A stretch of 16,905 bases of DNA, taken from CAYMJK01 sp043101635. Its GTDB lineage: Bacteria > Planctomycetota > Phycisphaerae > Phycisphaerales > UBA1924. Below are positions 1 through 6,776 of this stretch, piece by piece (within the stretch, counting starts at the first letter, position 1; every line of letters starts with the position of its first letter). The position numbers and the translations under genes are program-made. The stretch covers positions 1-16,905 of the forward strand of contig JBICIE010000241.1 in the NCBI GenBank assembly GCA_043101635.1. Direction: 5' to 3'. The notes under the pieces were generated by a model. The model saw nothing but the letters and a program-made list of their open reading frames with translations. It was not told the DNA's origin and ran no database searches.

Positions 1-32
1 TGAGCAGAAAGCTCCTCGCATCTTCCGCCCTT

Positions 33-43
33 TGTGGTAGACT
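33..43 (+). promoter_or_regulatory. Extended -10 promoter element for the small ORF at 89
   Basis: TGTG at 33-36, one base, then TAGACT at 38-43 forms a TRTGn-type extended -10. Transcription would start near 50, giving a leader of about 40 nt. No convincing -35 is visible at the expected distance (about 15-20). The same TTTGTGG prefix precedes the -10 at 6752. Inference from motif only. Confidence 0.5.
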
Positions 44-52
44 GCAGGCGAC

Positions 53-67
53 GCCGCCCCCGGCGGC
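53..67 (+). other. Leader hairpin upstream of the small ORF
   Basis: Perfect inverted repeat GCCGCC (53-58), loop CCC, GGCGGC (62-67). It would lie at the 5' end of the mRNA predicted from the -10 at 38-43, before the AAAGGG Shine-Dalgarno at 78-83. It may stabilise the transcript, or be a chance product of high GC. Confidence 0.35.
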
Positions 68-88
68 CGCCGCAGTGAAAGGGCAAAG

Positions 89-304
89 ATGCGACCCGGC
101 GCAACCAGAGCGCGAGAGATCCGCCGGCGGGCCCTGCGCTCGCTGATCATCATGGCACTGGCCTCCAGCCCGCTGATCTGGGTCAAGCTCCGCCTGGTGA
201 CGGGGATCCCGAAGATGGCCTACGCCATCGAGACCTCCTCGCCGGCGCAGCCCGCGCCGCCCATGAGCCGCCTGGCCGAGCTTCCGCCGGCCGATCACTG
301 GTAG
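89..304 (+). CDS. Small putative membrane protein (71 aa), unrecognised
   Basis: I do not recognise this protein. It starts at ATG 89 with AAAGGG at 78-83, a five-base spacer, and a plausible extended -10 promoter upstream. An Arg-rich N-terminus (residues 6-17) precedes one hydrophobic stretch (about 18-37, LIIMALASSPLIWVKLRLV), then a Pro/Ala-rich tail. By the positive-inside rule the N-terminus would be cytoplasmic and the tail exported or periplasmic. It lies upstream of the secretin gene but is separated from it by about 280 nt containing a terminator-like hairpin, so it is probably a separate transcript. An overlapping antisense frame exists but has no promoter or RBS. The call rests on the RBS, promoter and hydrophobic segment; a non-coding alternative cannot be excluded. 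Confidence 0.5.
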   Translation: MRPGATRAREIRRRALRSLIIMALASSPLIWVKLRLVTGIPKMAYAIETSSPAQPAPPMSRLAELPPADHW

Positions 305-334
305 AGCCCGCTAAAACCGCCCCGGACGCGACTC

Positions 335-360
335 GGCGCGGGCCCTTCGGCCGCGTCTTT
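335..360 (+). terminator. Terminator-like hairpin after the small ORF
   Basis: The arms 335-344 and 349-357 can pair with a CTTC loop (345-348) and one bulged base (G340). The stem is GC-rich and followed by only three T residues (358-360). It begins about 30 nt after the stop codon at 304. The short T-run makes it a weaker terminator candidate than the one at 4816. Confidence 0.4.
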
Positions 361-542
361 GCGCGCGCGCTGCGACCGCGACAACCGGCACAGACCGTCA
401 GGTCAACGCACACTGCGCACCCGGCCGGCGCAGGAAGACTTGACGCAAAGTACCTGTCCGGAAGCGTCGAAACTCTCACGTCAACCTGATGCGCCGGTCA
501 TTCGAGCGTGGGCCGGGCCGTGTCAGGGGGGAGTCGACGTAA

Positions 543-564
543 GTTCACGAACCGTTCACGTTCG
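543..564 (+). repeat. GTTCACG direct repeat with embedded inverted repeat
   Basis: GTTCACG occurs at 543-549 and again at 554-560, eleven bases apart, about one helical turn. CGAAC (548-552) and GTTCG (560-564) form an inverted repeat inside it. It sits 20-40 nt before the secretin start codon, so it could be an operator for the secretin/TPR operon. No regulator is identified. Confidence 0.3.
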
Positions 565-583
565 CATTGACAAAGGGCTCGCA

Positions 584-3475
584 ATGGCAACGCAGTGGCT
601 CCGCGATCGCGCGACCCGGAAGACATTCGGCCTGGCCGTCGCCCTGGCGATGCTCGCCGGAGCGCCGGCTGGTGTCGCGCAGGACGATCCTTTCAAGCTT
701 GGCTCGCAGGGCGGACAGATCATGTCCTCCGGACAGCAGGAGGGTGGGGAGCTTCGCGACCCGCTCGATCCGGATCCGCTCAATCTCGACGGCACCGTCA
801 CCGTCAACGAGCACAACATCGTTGACCTCCACGTCGCCGACGAGGACCTGGCAAATGTCCTCCAGATGCTCTCCCTGCAGACGCAGAAGAACATCATCAC
901 CAGCCAGAGCGTCAACGCGACCATCACCGCCACGCTCTACGGCGTGACCTTCTACGAGGCCCTCGACGCCATCCTCCACGTCAACGGCTACGGCTACATC
1001 GAGGAAGGCAACTTCATCTATGTCTACACCGTCGAGGAGCTGATCGAGATCGAGAAGGCCAACCGCAAGCGCGTCAGCCAGGTCATCCACCTGGACTACC
1101 TCAACGCGGTCGACGCCGCCGAGTTCGCCACGCCCTTCCTCTCCGACACCGGCCAGATCAAGACCCCCGGCGCCACCGAGGACTTCAATATCCCGGGCAA
1201 CGGGCCCGTCGGCGCCGACGACTACGCCCTCGCATCGATGATCGTCGTCATCGACTTCGAGGAGAACGTCGCCCAGGTCACCAGCCTCATCGACGAGATC
1301 GACACCCGGCCCAGCCAGGTGCTCGTCGAGGCCACCATCCTGCAGAGCCAGGTCACCGAGGCCAACGCCTTCGGCGTGGACTTCTCCATCCTCGGCAGCC
1401 TCGACTTCGACGAGTTCACCAGCGGCCTCGGCGGCCCGCTCGAGGCCGTCGACGCCCTGCTCAATGGCGCCGGCGAATCCGCCGGCGGCAGCGGCGAGGT
1501 CCCGATGCCCGGCGACGGCTTCGGCCACGCCTATACCTCAACGCCCGGTAACACCAAGGGCCCGGCCACCTTCAAGGCCGGCGTCGTCTCCGGTGACTTT
1601 GCCGTCTTCCTTCGCATGCTGGATGAGGTCACCGACACGGTGGTCCTGTCCCGGCCGAAGCTGCTGACGCTGAACCGTCAGCCGGCCCGCGTCCTGGTCG
1701 GCCGCAAGGTGGGCTACCTGAGCACCACTACGACCGATACTTCCTCGACCCAGACGGTGGAGTTCCTCGATACTGGTACGCAGCTCTACCTGCGCCCCTT
1801 CGTGTCGCAGGACGGGATGATCCGGATGGAGCTGAAGCCGCAGGTCTCGGAGGCTGTGATCCGCACCAGCACCGACTCGACCGGCGGCACGGTCACCATC
1901 CCCGATGAGATCACCAACGAGATCGTCGCCAACGTGATGGTGCGCGACGGCCAGACCATCGTGCTCGGCGGCCTGTTCCGCGAGAGCACACAGGCCACCC
2001 GCCGCCAGGTCCCCTTCCTGGGCGACATCCCCGTCATCGGCGCCGCCTTCCGCGGCAACGACGACACCACCGATCGCCAGGAGATCATCTTCATGATCAC
2101 CCCGACGATCGTCAACGATCAGATCCTGATCGAGCAGGCCGAGCGCGGCATGGAGTTCATCGATCACGCCCGCACCGGCGCCCGCGAGGGGCTGCTGCCC
2201 TGGAGCCGCGAGAAGCGCTCCAGCCAGTTGCTCGTCGACGCCCGTCGCCTGGCCGACGAGGGCAAGGTCAAGCAGGCCGCCTACGCGGTGCGCCGCTCGC
2301 TGGGCCTGAATCCCTTCCAGCCCGACGCCTATGAGATGCTCGAGTCGCTCACCGGCGAGTCCAAGCAGTGGCCCGACCGCAGCCTGCTCGAGGAGATCAT
2401 CAATCACGAGGTCGAGACGGAGATGGAGTCCGTCATGGGCCGCTCCGACGACGAGCACGTCGTCAGCCGCCAGCTTCGCGCTGCCCAGGCCGACGCCATG
2501 ACCAGCCAGACCACTGGGTCCGCCCAGAGCGCATCGGCCCAGGGGCAGGGGCGCGCCGCCCCGACGGCTGCCCCGGCGACGCCGACCGCGGCGCCGACGC
2601 CCGAGGCCGGGGTCGTCACCGAGGTTCCCGATCAGCCCGAGGAGTTCGAGGGTGCAGACGCCGGGGAGCTGGAGGCTCCCGGCGCAGTCCCTTTCTCGGT
2701 CGCTGCGGCGCCGGTGGAGGATTCGTCATCGACGCCTGAGTTCGTCGATGACGGGGCCGACCCGACCGACGCCGCAGCGCACGCCTCCGGGCGCAGCTTC
2801 GCCCGGGCGCCACAGGTCGCCAGCGCCGCCGGCGCGGCGACCGGGCTCGGCGCGATCGCCGGTTCCGAGCTTGGCGAGGCCGCCGCGGCAGCGCCCGCGA
2901 CCCCGCCCGCGCCGAAGACCCTCGATCTGGTCTACAACCGCAAGCCCCTGAAGGACGTGATGGCGGACGTCGGCGTCAAGTTCCGGCGCAACATCGTCGT
3001 GCCGCCGGACGCCAACGAGCCGATCACCGCCACCCTGTACGGCGTCGAGTTCGAAGATGCGCTGGCCGCCATCCTCGAGTCGAGCGGCTACCGCTACACC
3101 CAGGAGGGCGCCCTCGTCCGGGTCAGCCGGGTCGAGACCTTCGAGGCGCCGCCCACGGTCGTCGCCGGACAGCCGGAGGCCGCCGCGGCCCCGGACGCAT
3201 CCGCCGCGACCGGCGCCGGCTTCGGCGACGCGGCCTTCTCCAAGCAGGAAGAGGCGCTGGAGGCCCAGCTCGCCGCCAGCGCGGTGCTGCGCAATCTCAG
3301 TTGGCTCGAGCCGGCGACGCTGGTGACCCCCCGGTCCGCCCGCGAGGGCGCCAGCGAGTCGTTCCGCAAGCCCGCCGACTGGACCGATGATCCGGCCGCG
3401 GCCCCAAGCAAGCCGGCCGCCAAGCCGATGGATGAGGTGGGGGCGGCGCCGTCGCCCGAGCCCACACTCGTGTGA
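584..3475 (+). CDS. Secretin-family outer-membrane channel protein with N- and C-terminal STN domains
   Basis: A 963-aa secretin of the GspD/PilQ superfamily, expected to multimerise into an outer-membrane gated pore for type II secretion or type IV pili. ATG 584 is chosen because AAAGGG (572-577) precedes it and a signal peptide follows (residues 1-32, core FGLAVALAMLAGAPAGVAQ). Domains: STN-type domain about 80-147; N1-like segment about 165-260 ending in the typical SQVLVEATILQ strand; secretin core about 354-510, with VLSRPKLLTLNRQPA, the DGQTIVLGGL stretch and VPFLGDIPVIG; a TPR-like helical pair about 547-590; an Ala/Pro-rich linker about 640-778; a second STN-type domain 780-847; and a low-complexity tail. 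Secretins usually end soon after the core, so the roughly 450-residue extension is unusual. A TPR lipoprotein gene follows 44 nt downstream, likely in the same operon. Which machine it serves cannot be told here, as no ATPase or pilin gene is in the window. Confidence 0.9.
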   Translation: MATQWLRDRATRKTFGLAVALAMLAGAPAGVAQDDPFKLGSQGGQIMSSGQQEGGELRDPLDPDPLNLDGTVTVNEHNIVDLHVADEDLANVLQMLSLQTQKNIITSQSVNATITATLYGVTFYEALDAILHVNGYGYIEEGNFIYVYTVEELIEIEKANRKRVSQVIHLDYLNAVDAAEFATPFLSDTGQIKTPGATEDFNIPGNGPVGADDYALASMIVVIDFEENVAQVTSLIDEIDTRPSQVLVEATILQSQVTEANAFGVDFSILGSLDFDEFTSGLGGPLEAVDALLNGAGESAGGSGEVPMPGDGFGHAYTSTPGNTKGPATFKAGVVSGDFAVFLRMLDEVTDTVVLSRPKLLTLNRQPARVLVGRKVGYLSTTTTDTSSTQTVEFLDTGTQLYLRPFVSQDGMIRMELKPQVSEAVIRTSTDSTGGTVTIPDEITNEIVANVMVRDGQTIVLGGLFRESTQATRRQVPFLGDIPVIGAAFRGNDDTTDRQEIIFMITPTIVNDQILIEQAERGMEFIDHARTGAREGLLPWSREKRSSQLLVDARRLADEGKVKQAAYAVRRSLGLNPFQPDAYEMLESLTGESKQWPDRSLLEEIINHEVETEMESVMGRSDDEHVVSRQLRAAQADAMTSQTTGSAQSASAQGQGRAAPTAAPATPTAAPTPEAGVVTEVPDQPEEFEGADAGELEAPGAVPFSVAAAPVEDSSSTPEFVDDGADPTDAAAHASGRSFARAPQVASAAGAATGLGAIAGSELGEAAAAAPATPPAPKTLDLVYNRKPLKDVMADVGVKFRRNIVVPPDANEPITATLYGVEFEDALAAILESSGYRYTQEGALVRVSRVETFEAPPTVVAGQPEAAAAPDASAATGAGFGDAAFSKQEEALEAQLAASAVLRNLSWLEPATLVTPRSAREGASESFRKPADWTDDPAAAPSKPAAKPMDEVGAAPSPEPTLV
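821..1024 (+). repeat. STN-type domain, copy 1 (secretin residues 80-147)
   Basis: Aligned by eye without gaps to 2921-3124. 27 of 68 residues are identical, including the shared octapeptide ITATLYGV and the pattern F..AL.AIL...GY.Y..EG. This copy is in the usual N-terminal position for secretins. Confidence 0.8.
2921..3124 (+). repeat. STN-type domain, copy 2 (secretin residues 780-847)
   Basis: Copy of the domain at 821-1024, exactly 700 residues further along the same protein, after an Ala/Pro-rich linker. The conserved core ITATLYGV is at residues 814-821. Its position C-terminal to the secretin core is atypical. Probably an internal duplication or domain shuffling. Confidence 0.8.
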
Positions 3476-3519
3476 TCCAACGCCCTGCTCCACCCACGAA
3501 GAACCAAAGGAAGGCACTG

Positions 3520-4782
3520 ATGTTCACTCGCAACACCCACTCCGTCCTCCGCTTCTCGACCGGCGCCTGCGCAGCTCTGATCATGGCGGCCGGAGGCATG
3601 GGATGCTTCGGCGGACACGGCAAGCACACCCAGGCGCATCTCAACGCCGCCCAGGCCAAGATGAGCGCCATGAAGAGCGCCACCGAGTGGGACATGGCCC
3701 GTCAGGCCTTCCTCGCCGGTGACCTCGACAAGGCGCTCAAGCACGTCGACGACTCCATCGCCCTCAACGCCAGCGTGCCCAAGAGCCACGTGCTCCGCGG
3801 ACGCATCCTCATGGAGATGGGGAACATGAACGGCGCCATGGAGTCGCTGCGCACGGCCGAGTCGCTGGATCCGCAGAACATCGACGCCCAGTACTTCCTC
3901 GGCGTCGCGCATGAGCGCCTCGGCAAGCAGGATGTCGCCGCCGCCCACTACCGCAACGCCTCCGAACTGGACACCTCCAAGGCCATGTACGCCATCGCCG
4001 CCGCCGAGATGATGATCGACGCCGGCCAACTCGCCGAGGCCGAGCAGTTCCTCGTCGAGCGACAGAGCGACTTCGAGTACAGCGCCGGCGTGCGCCAGAC
4101 ACTGGGCCACATCGCCCTGCTCGGCGGCGACGCCGAGAAGGCCCGCTCGCTGTTCACCGAGGCCCGCTTCATGGCGCCCGAGGATCTCAGCGTGCTCGAG
4201 GATCTCGCCCGCGCCGAGGTCGCCACCGGCCGCTTCGCCGAGGCCGAATACAACCTCAGTCAGTTGCTCGAGGCCGAGGGCTACGGCGACCGCCGCGACC
4301 TCATGCACATGCAGTCGCGCTGCCTCGTGGCCCTCGACCGGCCCGTCGAGGCTCGCGACCTCCTGACCAGGCTGACCCAGGGCGACGGCGGCGCAAAGGA
4401 CGTCGACGCCTGGGTTCAGCTCGGCCACGTCAGCTACGTCATCAAGGACCAGGCCCGCCTGCGCACCTGCGCCAGCCGCGTCATCGCCCTGACGCCCAAC
4501 CGGGCCGAGGGCTACACGCTCCTGGCCCTCTATCAGCGCAGCCGCGGCGATCTGGAAGGCGCCCTGGCCAGCCTCGACAAGGCCTGCCAGTTCCGCGGCG
4601 ACGATACCTCGCCGCTGGTGCTCAAGGGCCTCGTGGCCCGCAAGCTCGAGCAGTTCGACACAGCTCGCAGCGCGTTCGAGACGGCGTCGGCCGAGGACCC
4701 GGACAACGCCAGCCTCAAGGCGCTGCTGGATACCCTGCCCGGCGAGACCTTCGCCACGGTCCCCGACGACGGCGGCAACTGA
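3520..4782 (+). CDS. TPR-repeat protein, probable lipoprotein (possible secretin pilotin)
   Basis: A 420-aa tetratricopeptide-repeat protein. ATG 3520 is chosen because AAAGGAAGG lies five bases upstream and a signal sequence follows (residues 11-28, rich in Ala/Gly/Leu/Ile). Cys29 in the context GGMGC may be a lipidation site, although Gly at -3 makes it an imperfect lipobox. About nine helix-turn-helix TPR units run from residue 55 to 410, recognisable by repeated patterns such as FLAGDLDKALKHVDDSIALN, YFLGVAHERLGKQDVAAAHY and YQRSRGDLEGALASLDKA. TPRs bind partner proteins. It lies 44 nt after the secretin gene with no promoter or terminator between, followed by a strong terminator, so the two form an operon. 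PilF/PilW-type TPR lipoproteins are known pilotins for type IV pilus secretins; a similar role here is inference from context. A PEP-CTERM-like or generic TPR scaffold is the alternative. Confidence 0.85.
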   Translation: MFTRNTHSVLRFSTGACAALIMAAGGMGCFGGHGKHTQAHLNAAQAKMSAMKSATEWDMARQAFLAGDLDKALKHVDDSIALNASVPKSHVLRGRILMEMGNMNGAMESLRTAESLDPQNIDAQYFLGVAHERLGKQDVAAAHYRNASELDTSKAMYAIAAAEMMIDAGQLAEAEQFLVERQSDFEYSAGVRQTLGHIALLGGDAEKARSLFTEARFMAPEDLSVLEDLARAEVATGRFAEAEYNLSQLLEAEGYGDRRDLMHMQSRCLVALDRPVEARDLLTRLTQGDGGAKDVDAWVQLGHVSYVIKDQARLRTCASRVIALTPNRAEGYTLLALYQRSRGDLEGALASLDKACQFRGDDTSPLVLKGLVARKLEQFDTARSAFETASAEDPDNASLKALLDTLPGETFATVPDDGGN

Positions 4783-4815
4783 ACCGCGCCGGCGCCACGC
4801 AACATGCGGGAGGAC

Positions 4816-4848
4816 AGGCGGTCGCCTTCGGGCGATCGCCTGTTTTTG
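4816..4848 (+). terminator. Intrinsic terminator of the secretin-TPR operon
   Basis: Eleven-base-pair stem, 4816-4826 with 4831-4841, including one G-U pair (4821/4836), closed by a UUCG tetraloop (4827-4830) and followed by G then five T (4843-4847). It lies 34 nt after the TPR stop codon. The T-run is on the + strand only, so it does not obviously serve the opposing gene. Confidence 0.9.
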
Positions 4849-4879
4849 TGCCGCCTGCGCGACGGCCCGAAGGGCGGGT

Positions 4880-4891
4880 CATGGCGCCATG
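4880..4891. repeat. 12-bp perfect palindrome between convergent genes
   Basis: CATGGCGCCATG reads identically on both strands. It lies just beyond the stop of the - strand gene (4907) and downstream of the terminator at 4816. Function unknown; could be a protein-binding site or chance. Confidence 0.35.
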
Positions 4892-4906
4892 CGATGACTT
4901 CCGATC

Positions 4907-6619
4907 TCAGCGCTTCGCATACTCATCCAGGTATTTCGCGAAATCGAGCGTGTCCACCTTCCCATCGCGGTTCAAATCCGCCACCGGATCACCCGCGCTG
5001 TGGTACTTCGAATAGACCACCAGATCCGTCTCGTCGACCGTTCCGTCTCCGTTCATCTCGGCGTTGTTGCAGCCGAACGGGATCTCCGTCAGCCAGATTG
5101 CGCGAAGGTCGCTCTCGATCGGATCGCCGGCGGTCTCAGTGTCGTGACCCACCAGCGTTCCAACCGCCCAGAAGCCGCAGCCAAGGGGGTCCGGCTGAAT
5201 GTCCGCGAAGTCTCCGCCGAGGATGCTCCCGCCGGTCCAGCGCTGCGTCGGCCCCTGCTCGGTCAGCGTTTCGATAAAGCTGCCGGTGTAGTTCGCGACC
5301 AGCCGCGAGCGGTAGAGCGCCGGCCAGCCGGACGGAGCCACGGGCCCGGACTTCGTGTATGCCGCAAACGCGATACCGCCGCTGCTCACACTGATCACGC
5401 CCTGATGGGTTTCGCCATCTGTGATCCCGGCCGGCGCGATCCCGACGACCTCGATCGACGGCGCCCACGATGGCCCCGGGAAGTTCGCGAGGTCCGGGTC
5501 GATGACGTACCAGCGGAACTGCGTCTCATCCACCGGCGCAAGCGGCGTGCCCGCGGCGACGAGGACGTGCTGGCCCGTGAATACGCGGAACTCACCGTTG
5601 ACGTCGCGCGCCAGCACGCCGCTGTCGATGAAGCTCGCCAGTGGATTAACCTCCCAACCTGTGGGATCCGGAGTCGCTGGGCGGAAGCCATCGACGTTGG
5701 GGTTGAAGTAGTCCTGCGGCAGCGGGAGATCCTCCCATTGATACTGCCAGACGCCGCCCGACCGATACGCGCCGCCGAGGCGAATGGCCGTCTGGACGCC
5801 GCCGTACACCGGAAACTGCGGCGGACCGGGCGAGCCTGCGAGGAAGATGGGTGGCTCCGCGGTCGAGAGAAAGAACTGCACGTCGGCAACTTCCTCGTGC
5901 GGTTCCTGGACAGCGTAGCGGTAATACGAGTCGTCGAGGATCGGATCGAAGCTGACCTGCAGGATGTCGAGTTCGGCCTCCGAAGGCCGGGCGCCGCTGA
6001 GCATGGATCCGCCTGAGTGCGTCAGAGGAAACACGACGATCGCGTCGCGGATAGTGCCCGGATTGAAGTCAAATGCAGCGAGATAGAGGTAGTCATCATC
6101 GACGTTGAACGTCGGGTGGTCGGCAATGAACTGAAAGCGGAGATCCTCATCGATGAGCGGCGAGTCGAGGATGAACGCGCCATTCGCGCCGCTCCCAGTC
6201 CAATAGTGCCAATAGGTCGCGCTCAGATCCTGCGGCGTTACGCCTGCCTTGGAGACTCCGAGATGCACGATCGGGCTATTCTGCTGTGTGTACATGATCC
6301 ACAGCCGGTCGTGCCCCGGATCGTACTCGACGCGAGGGTCGAAGAGCCGCGGGCCAGCGACGGTCGGCTGAAGCGGGAAGCCGGCCGTGTCCACCACTTC
6401 CTCGTCGAGCAGGGTCCCTGCCCGGTCGAACAACTGAAGCCGCTGGTTCGTCGCGACCAGCACGCGCGTCTTGCTGACGGCGACCGCTGTGTCGGTCTTA
6501 TCCGCGCCCAGTGGGTCGGCCACATCGAGCTCAAAGGCCACCTTGTGGACCTGAGCTGGCGCCGTCAGATTCAGGGCGCCAAGCAAGAATGAGGCGAAGA
6601 GGACTCGCAGGCTGTTCAT
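4907..6619 (-). CDS. Secreted protein with C-terminal dockerin-like EF-hand pair, function unknown
   Basis: A 570-aa exported protein. The start at 6619 is chosen because AAGGAG lies eight bases before the ATG and a clear signal peptide follows (MNSLRVLFASFLLGALNLTAPAQ). The open frame extends further upstream but without these signals. The body is rich in Trp, Tyr, Asp and Pro, with strand-like segments typical of a beta-propeller; TAVAVSKTRVLVATNQRLQL and FDPRVEYDPGHDRLWIMYTQ near the N-terminus look like propeller blades, but no enzyme motif was recognised. The last 50 residues contain two calcium-loop-like motifs, EMNGDGTVDETD and DLNRDGKVDTLD, as in dockerin type I repeats; the first has Glu at position 1. 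Unlike the two other dockerin proteins here, it ends in DEYAKR with no Gly-Cys tail. It is divergent from the propeller gene at 6777 and shares a 157-bp intergenic region with it. Confidence 0.8.
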   Translation of the reverse strand: MNSLRVLFASFLLGALNLTAPAQVHKVAFELDVADPLGADKTDTAVAVSKTRVLVATNQRLQLFDRAGTLLDEEVVDTAGFPLQPTVAGPRLFDPRVEYDPGHDRLWIMYTQQNSPIVHLGVSKAGVTPQDLSATYWHYWTGSGANGAFILDSPLIDEDLRFQFIADHPTFNVDDDYLYLAAFDFNPGTIRDAIVVFPLTHSGGSMLSGARPSEAELDILQVSFDPILDDSYYRYAVQEPHEEVADVQFFLSTAEPPIFLAGSPGPPQFPVYGGVQTAIRLGGAYRSGGVWQYQWEDLPLPQDYFNPNVDGFRPATPDPTGWEVNPLASFIDSGVLARDVNGEFRVFTGQHVLVAAGTPLAPVDETQFRWYVIDPDLANFPGPSWAPSIEVVGIAPAGITDGETHQGVISVSSGGIAFAAYTKSGPVAPSGWPALYRSRLVANYTGSFIETLTEQGPTQRWTGGSILGGDFADIQPDPLGCGFWAVGTLVGHDTETAGDPIESDLRAIWLTEIPFGCNNAEMNGDGTVDETDLVVYSKYHSAGDPVADLNRDGKVDTLDFAKYLDEYAKR

Positions 6620-6638
6620 CAGGGGTTCTCCTTCATCA

Positions 6639-6655
6639 CCCGCACTGGATGCGGG
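6639..6655 (-). other. 5'-end leader hairpin of the secreted dockerin gene
   Basis: Perfect inverted repeat CCCGCA (6639-6644), five-base loop, TGCGGG (6650-6655). With the -10 at 6668-6663 the transcript would start near 6656, placing this stem at the very 5' end of the mRNA and leaving the AAGGAG ribosome site free. Such 5' stems often protect mRNAs; that role here is inference. Confidence 0.4.
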
Positions 6656-6661
6656 CAGGCG

Positions 6662-6668
6662 TAGTCTA
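6662..6668. promoter_or_regulatory. Symmetric -10-like heptamer between divergent genes
   Basis: The + strand reads TAGTCTA and the - strand TAGACTA, so both strands show TAnnnT. The - strand reading fits the gene at 6619 with a leader of about 37 nt. The + strand reading could add a distal start for the gene at 6777, though a better promoter lies nearer to it. No clear -35 was seen in either direction. Confidence 0.45.
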
Positions 6669-6728
6669 CAAGGGCCGCATGAAGCCCAGCTCATCTGCTG
6701 GATATCCACCGCCGGTCGACCGAGGGGC

Positions 6729-6757
6729 TTGCATTGACCCGCGGTTTGTGGCATAAT
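6729..6757 (+). promoter_or_regulatory. Promoter of the propeller/dockerin gene (extended -10)
   Basis: TTGCAT (6729-6734, partial -35), 17-bp spacer, CATAAT (6752-6757, five of six to TATAAT), with TGTG at 6747-6750 giving an extended -10. The start would be near 6764, so the mRNA would begin at GGAGG (6764-6768) about 13 nt before ATG 6777. Confidence 0.55.
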
Positions 6758-6776
6758 CCGGGTGGAGGATGTTCGC

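Larger units (their letters stand above)
305..583. other. Intergenic region upstream of the secretin operon
   Basis: About 280 nt without a convincing gene. The secretin reading frame stays open upstream to TTG 359, but that N-terminal part does not look like a signal peptide and ATG 584 does. The region holds the hairpin at 335-360, a TTGACG hexamer at 440-445 without a matching -10, and a repeated GTTCACG element at 543-560 close to the secretin start. The secretin promoter presumably lies here but I could not pin it down. Confidence 0.5.

Noticed and set aside
440..468. TTGACG (440-445) as a secretin promoter -35
   Set aside because: No -10-like hexamer occurs 16-18 bp downstream.
359..583. 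Upstream extension of the secretin frame to TTG 359
   Set aside because: The extra 75 residues are Arg/Pro-rich and would bury the signal peptide. ATG 584 has AAAGGG at proper spacing and begins a good signal sequence.
545..1528. 327-codon open frame on the - strand opposite the secretin N-terminus
   Set aside because: Val/Asp/Gly-rich shadow of the secretin's codon bias. The secretin reading frame has clear family motifs.
2221..2900. Ala/Pro-rich linker of the secretin as a frameshifted or fused second gene
   Set aside because: The frame stays open without interruption, composition changes smoothly, and there is no internal RBS/start before the second STN copy. A single long protein is the simpler reading.
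3094..4428. 444-codon open frame on the - strand opposite the secretin end and TPR gene
   Set aside because: Crosses from one + strand gene into another and lacks any domain. The + strand genes have RBSs, signal peptides and repeats.
6734..6757. TTGACC (6734-6739) as the -35 for CATAAT at 6752
   Set aside because: The spacer would be only 12 bp. TTGCAT at 6729 with 17 bp plus the extended -10 is a better reading.
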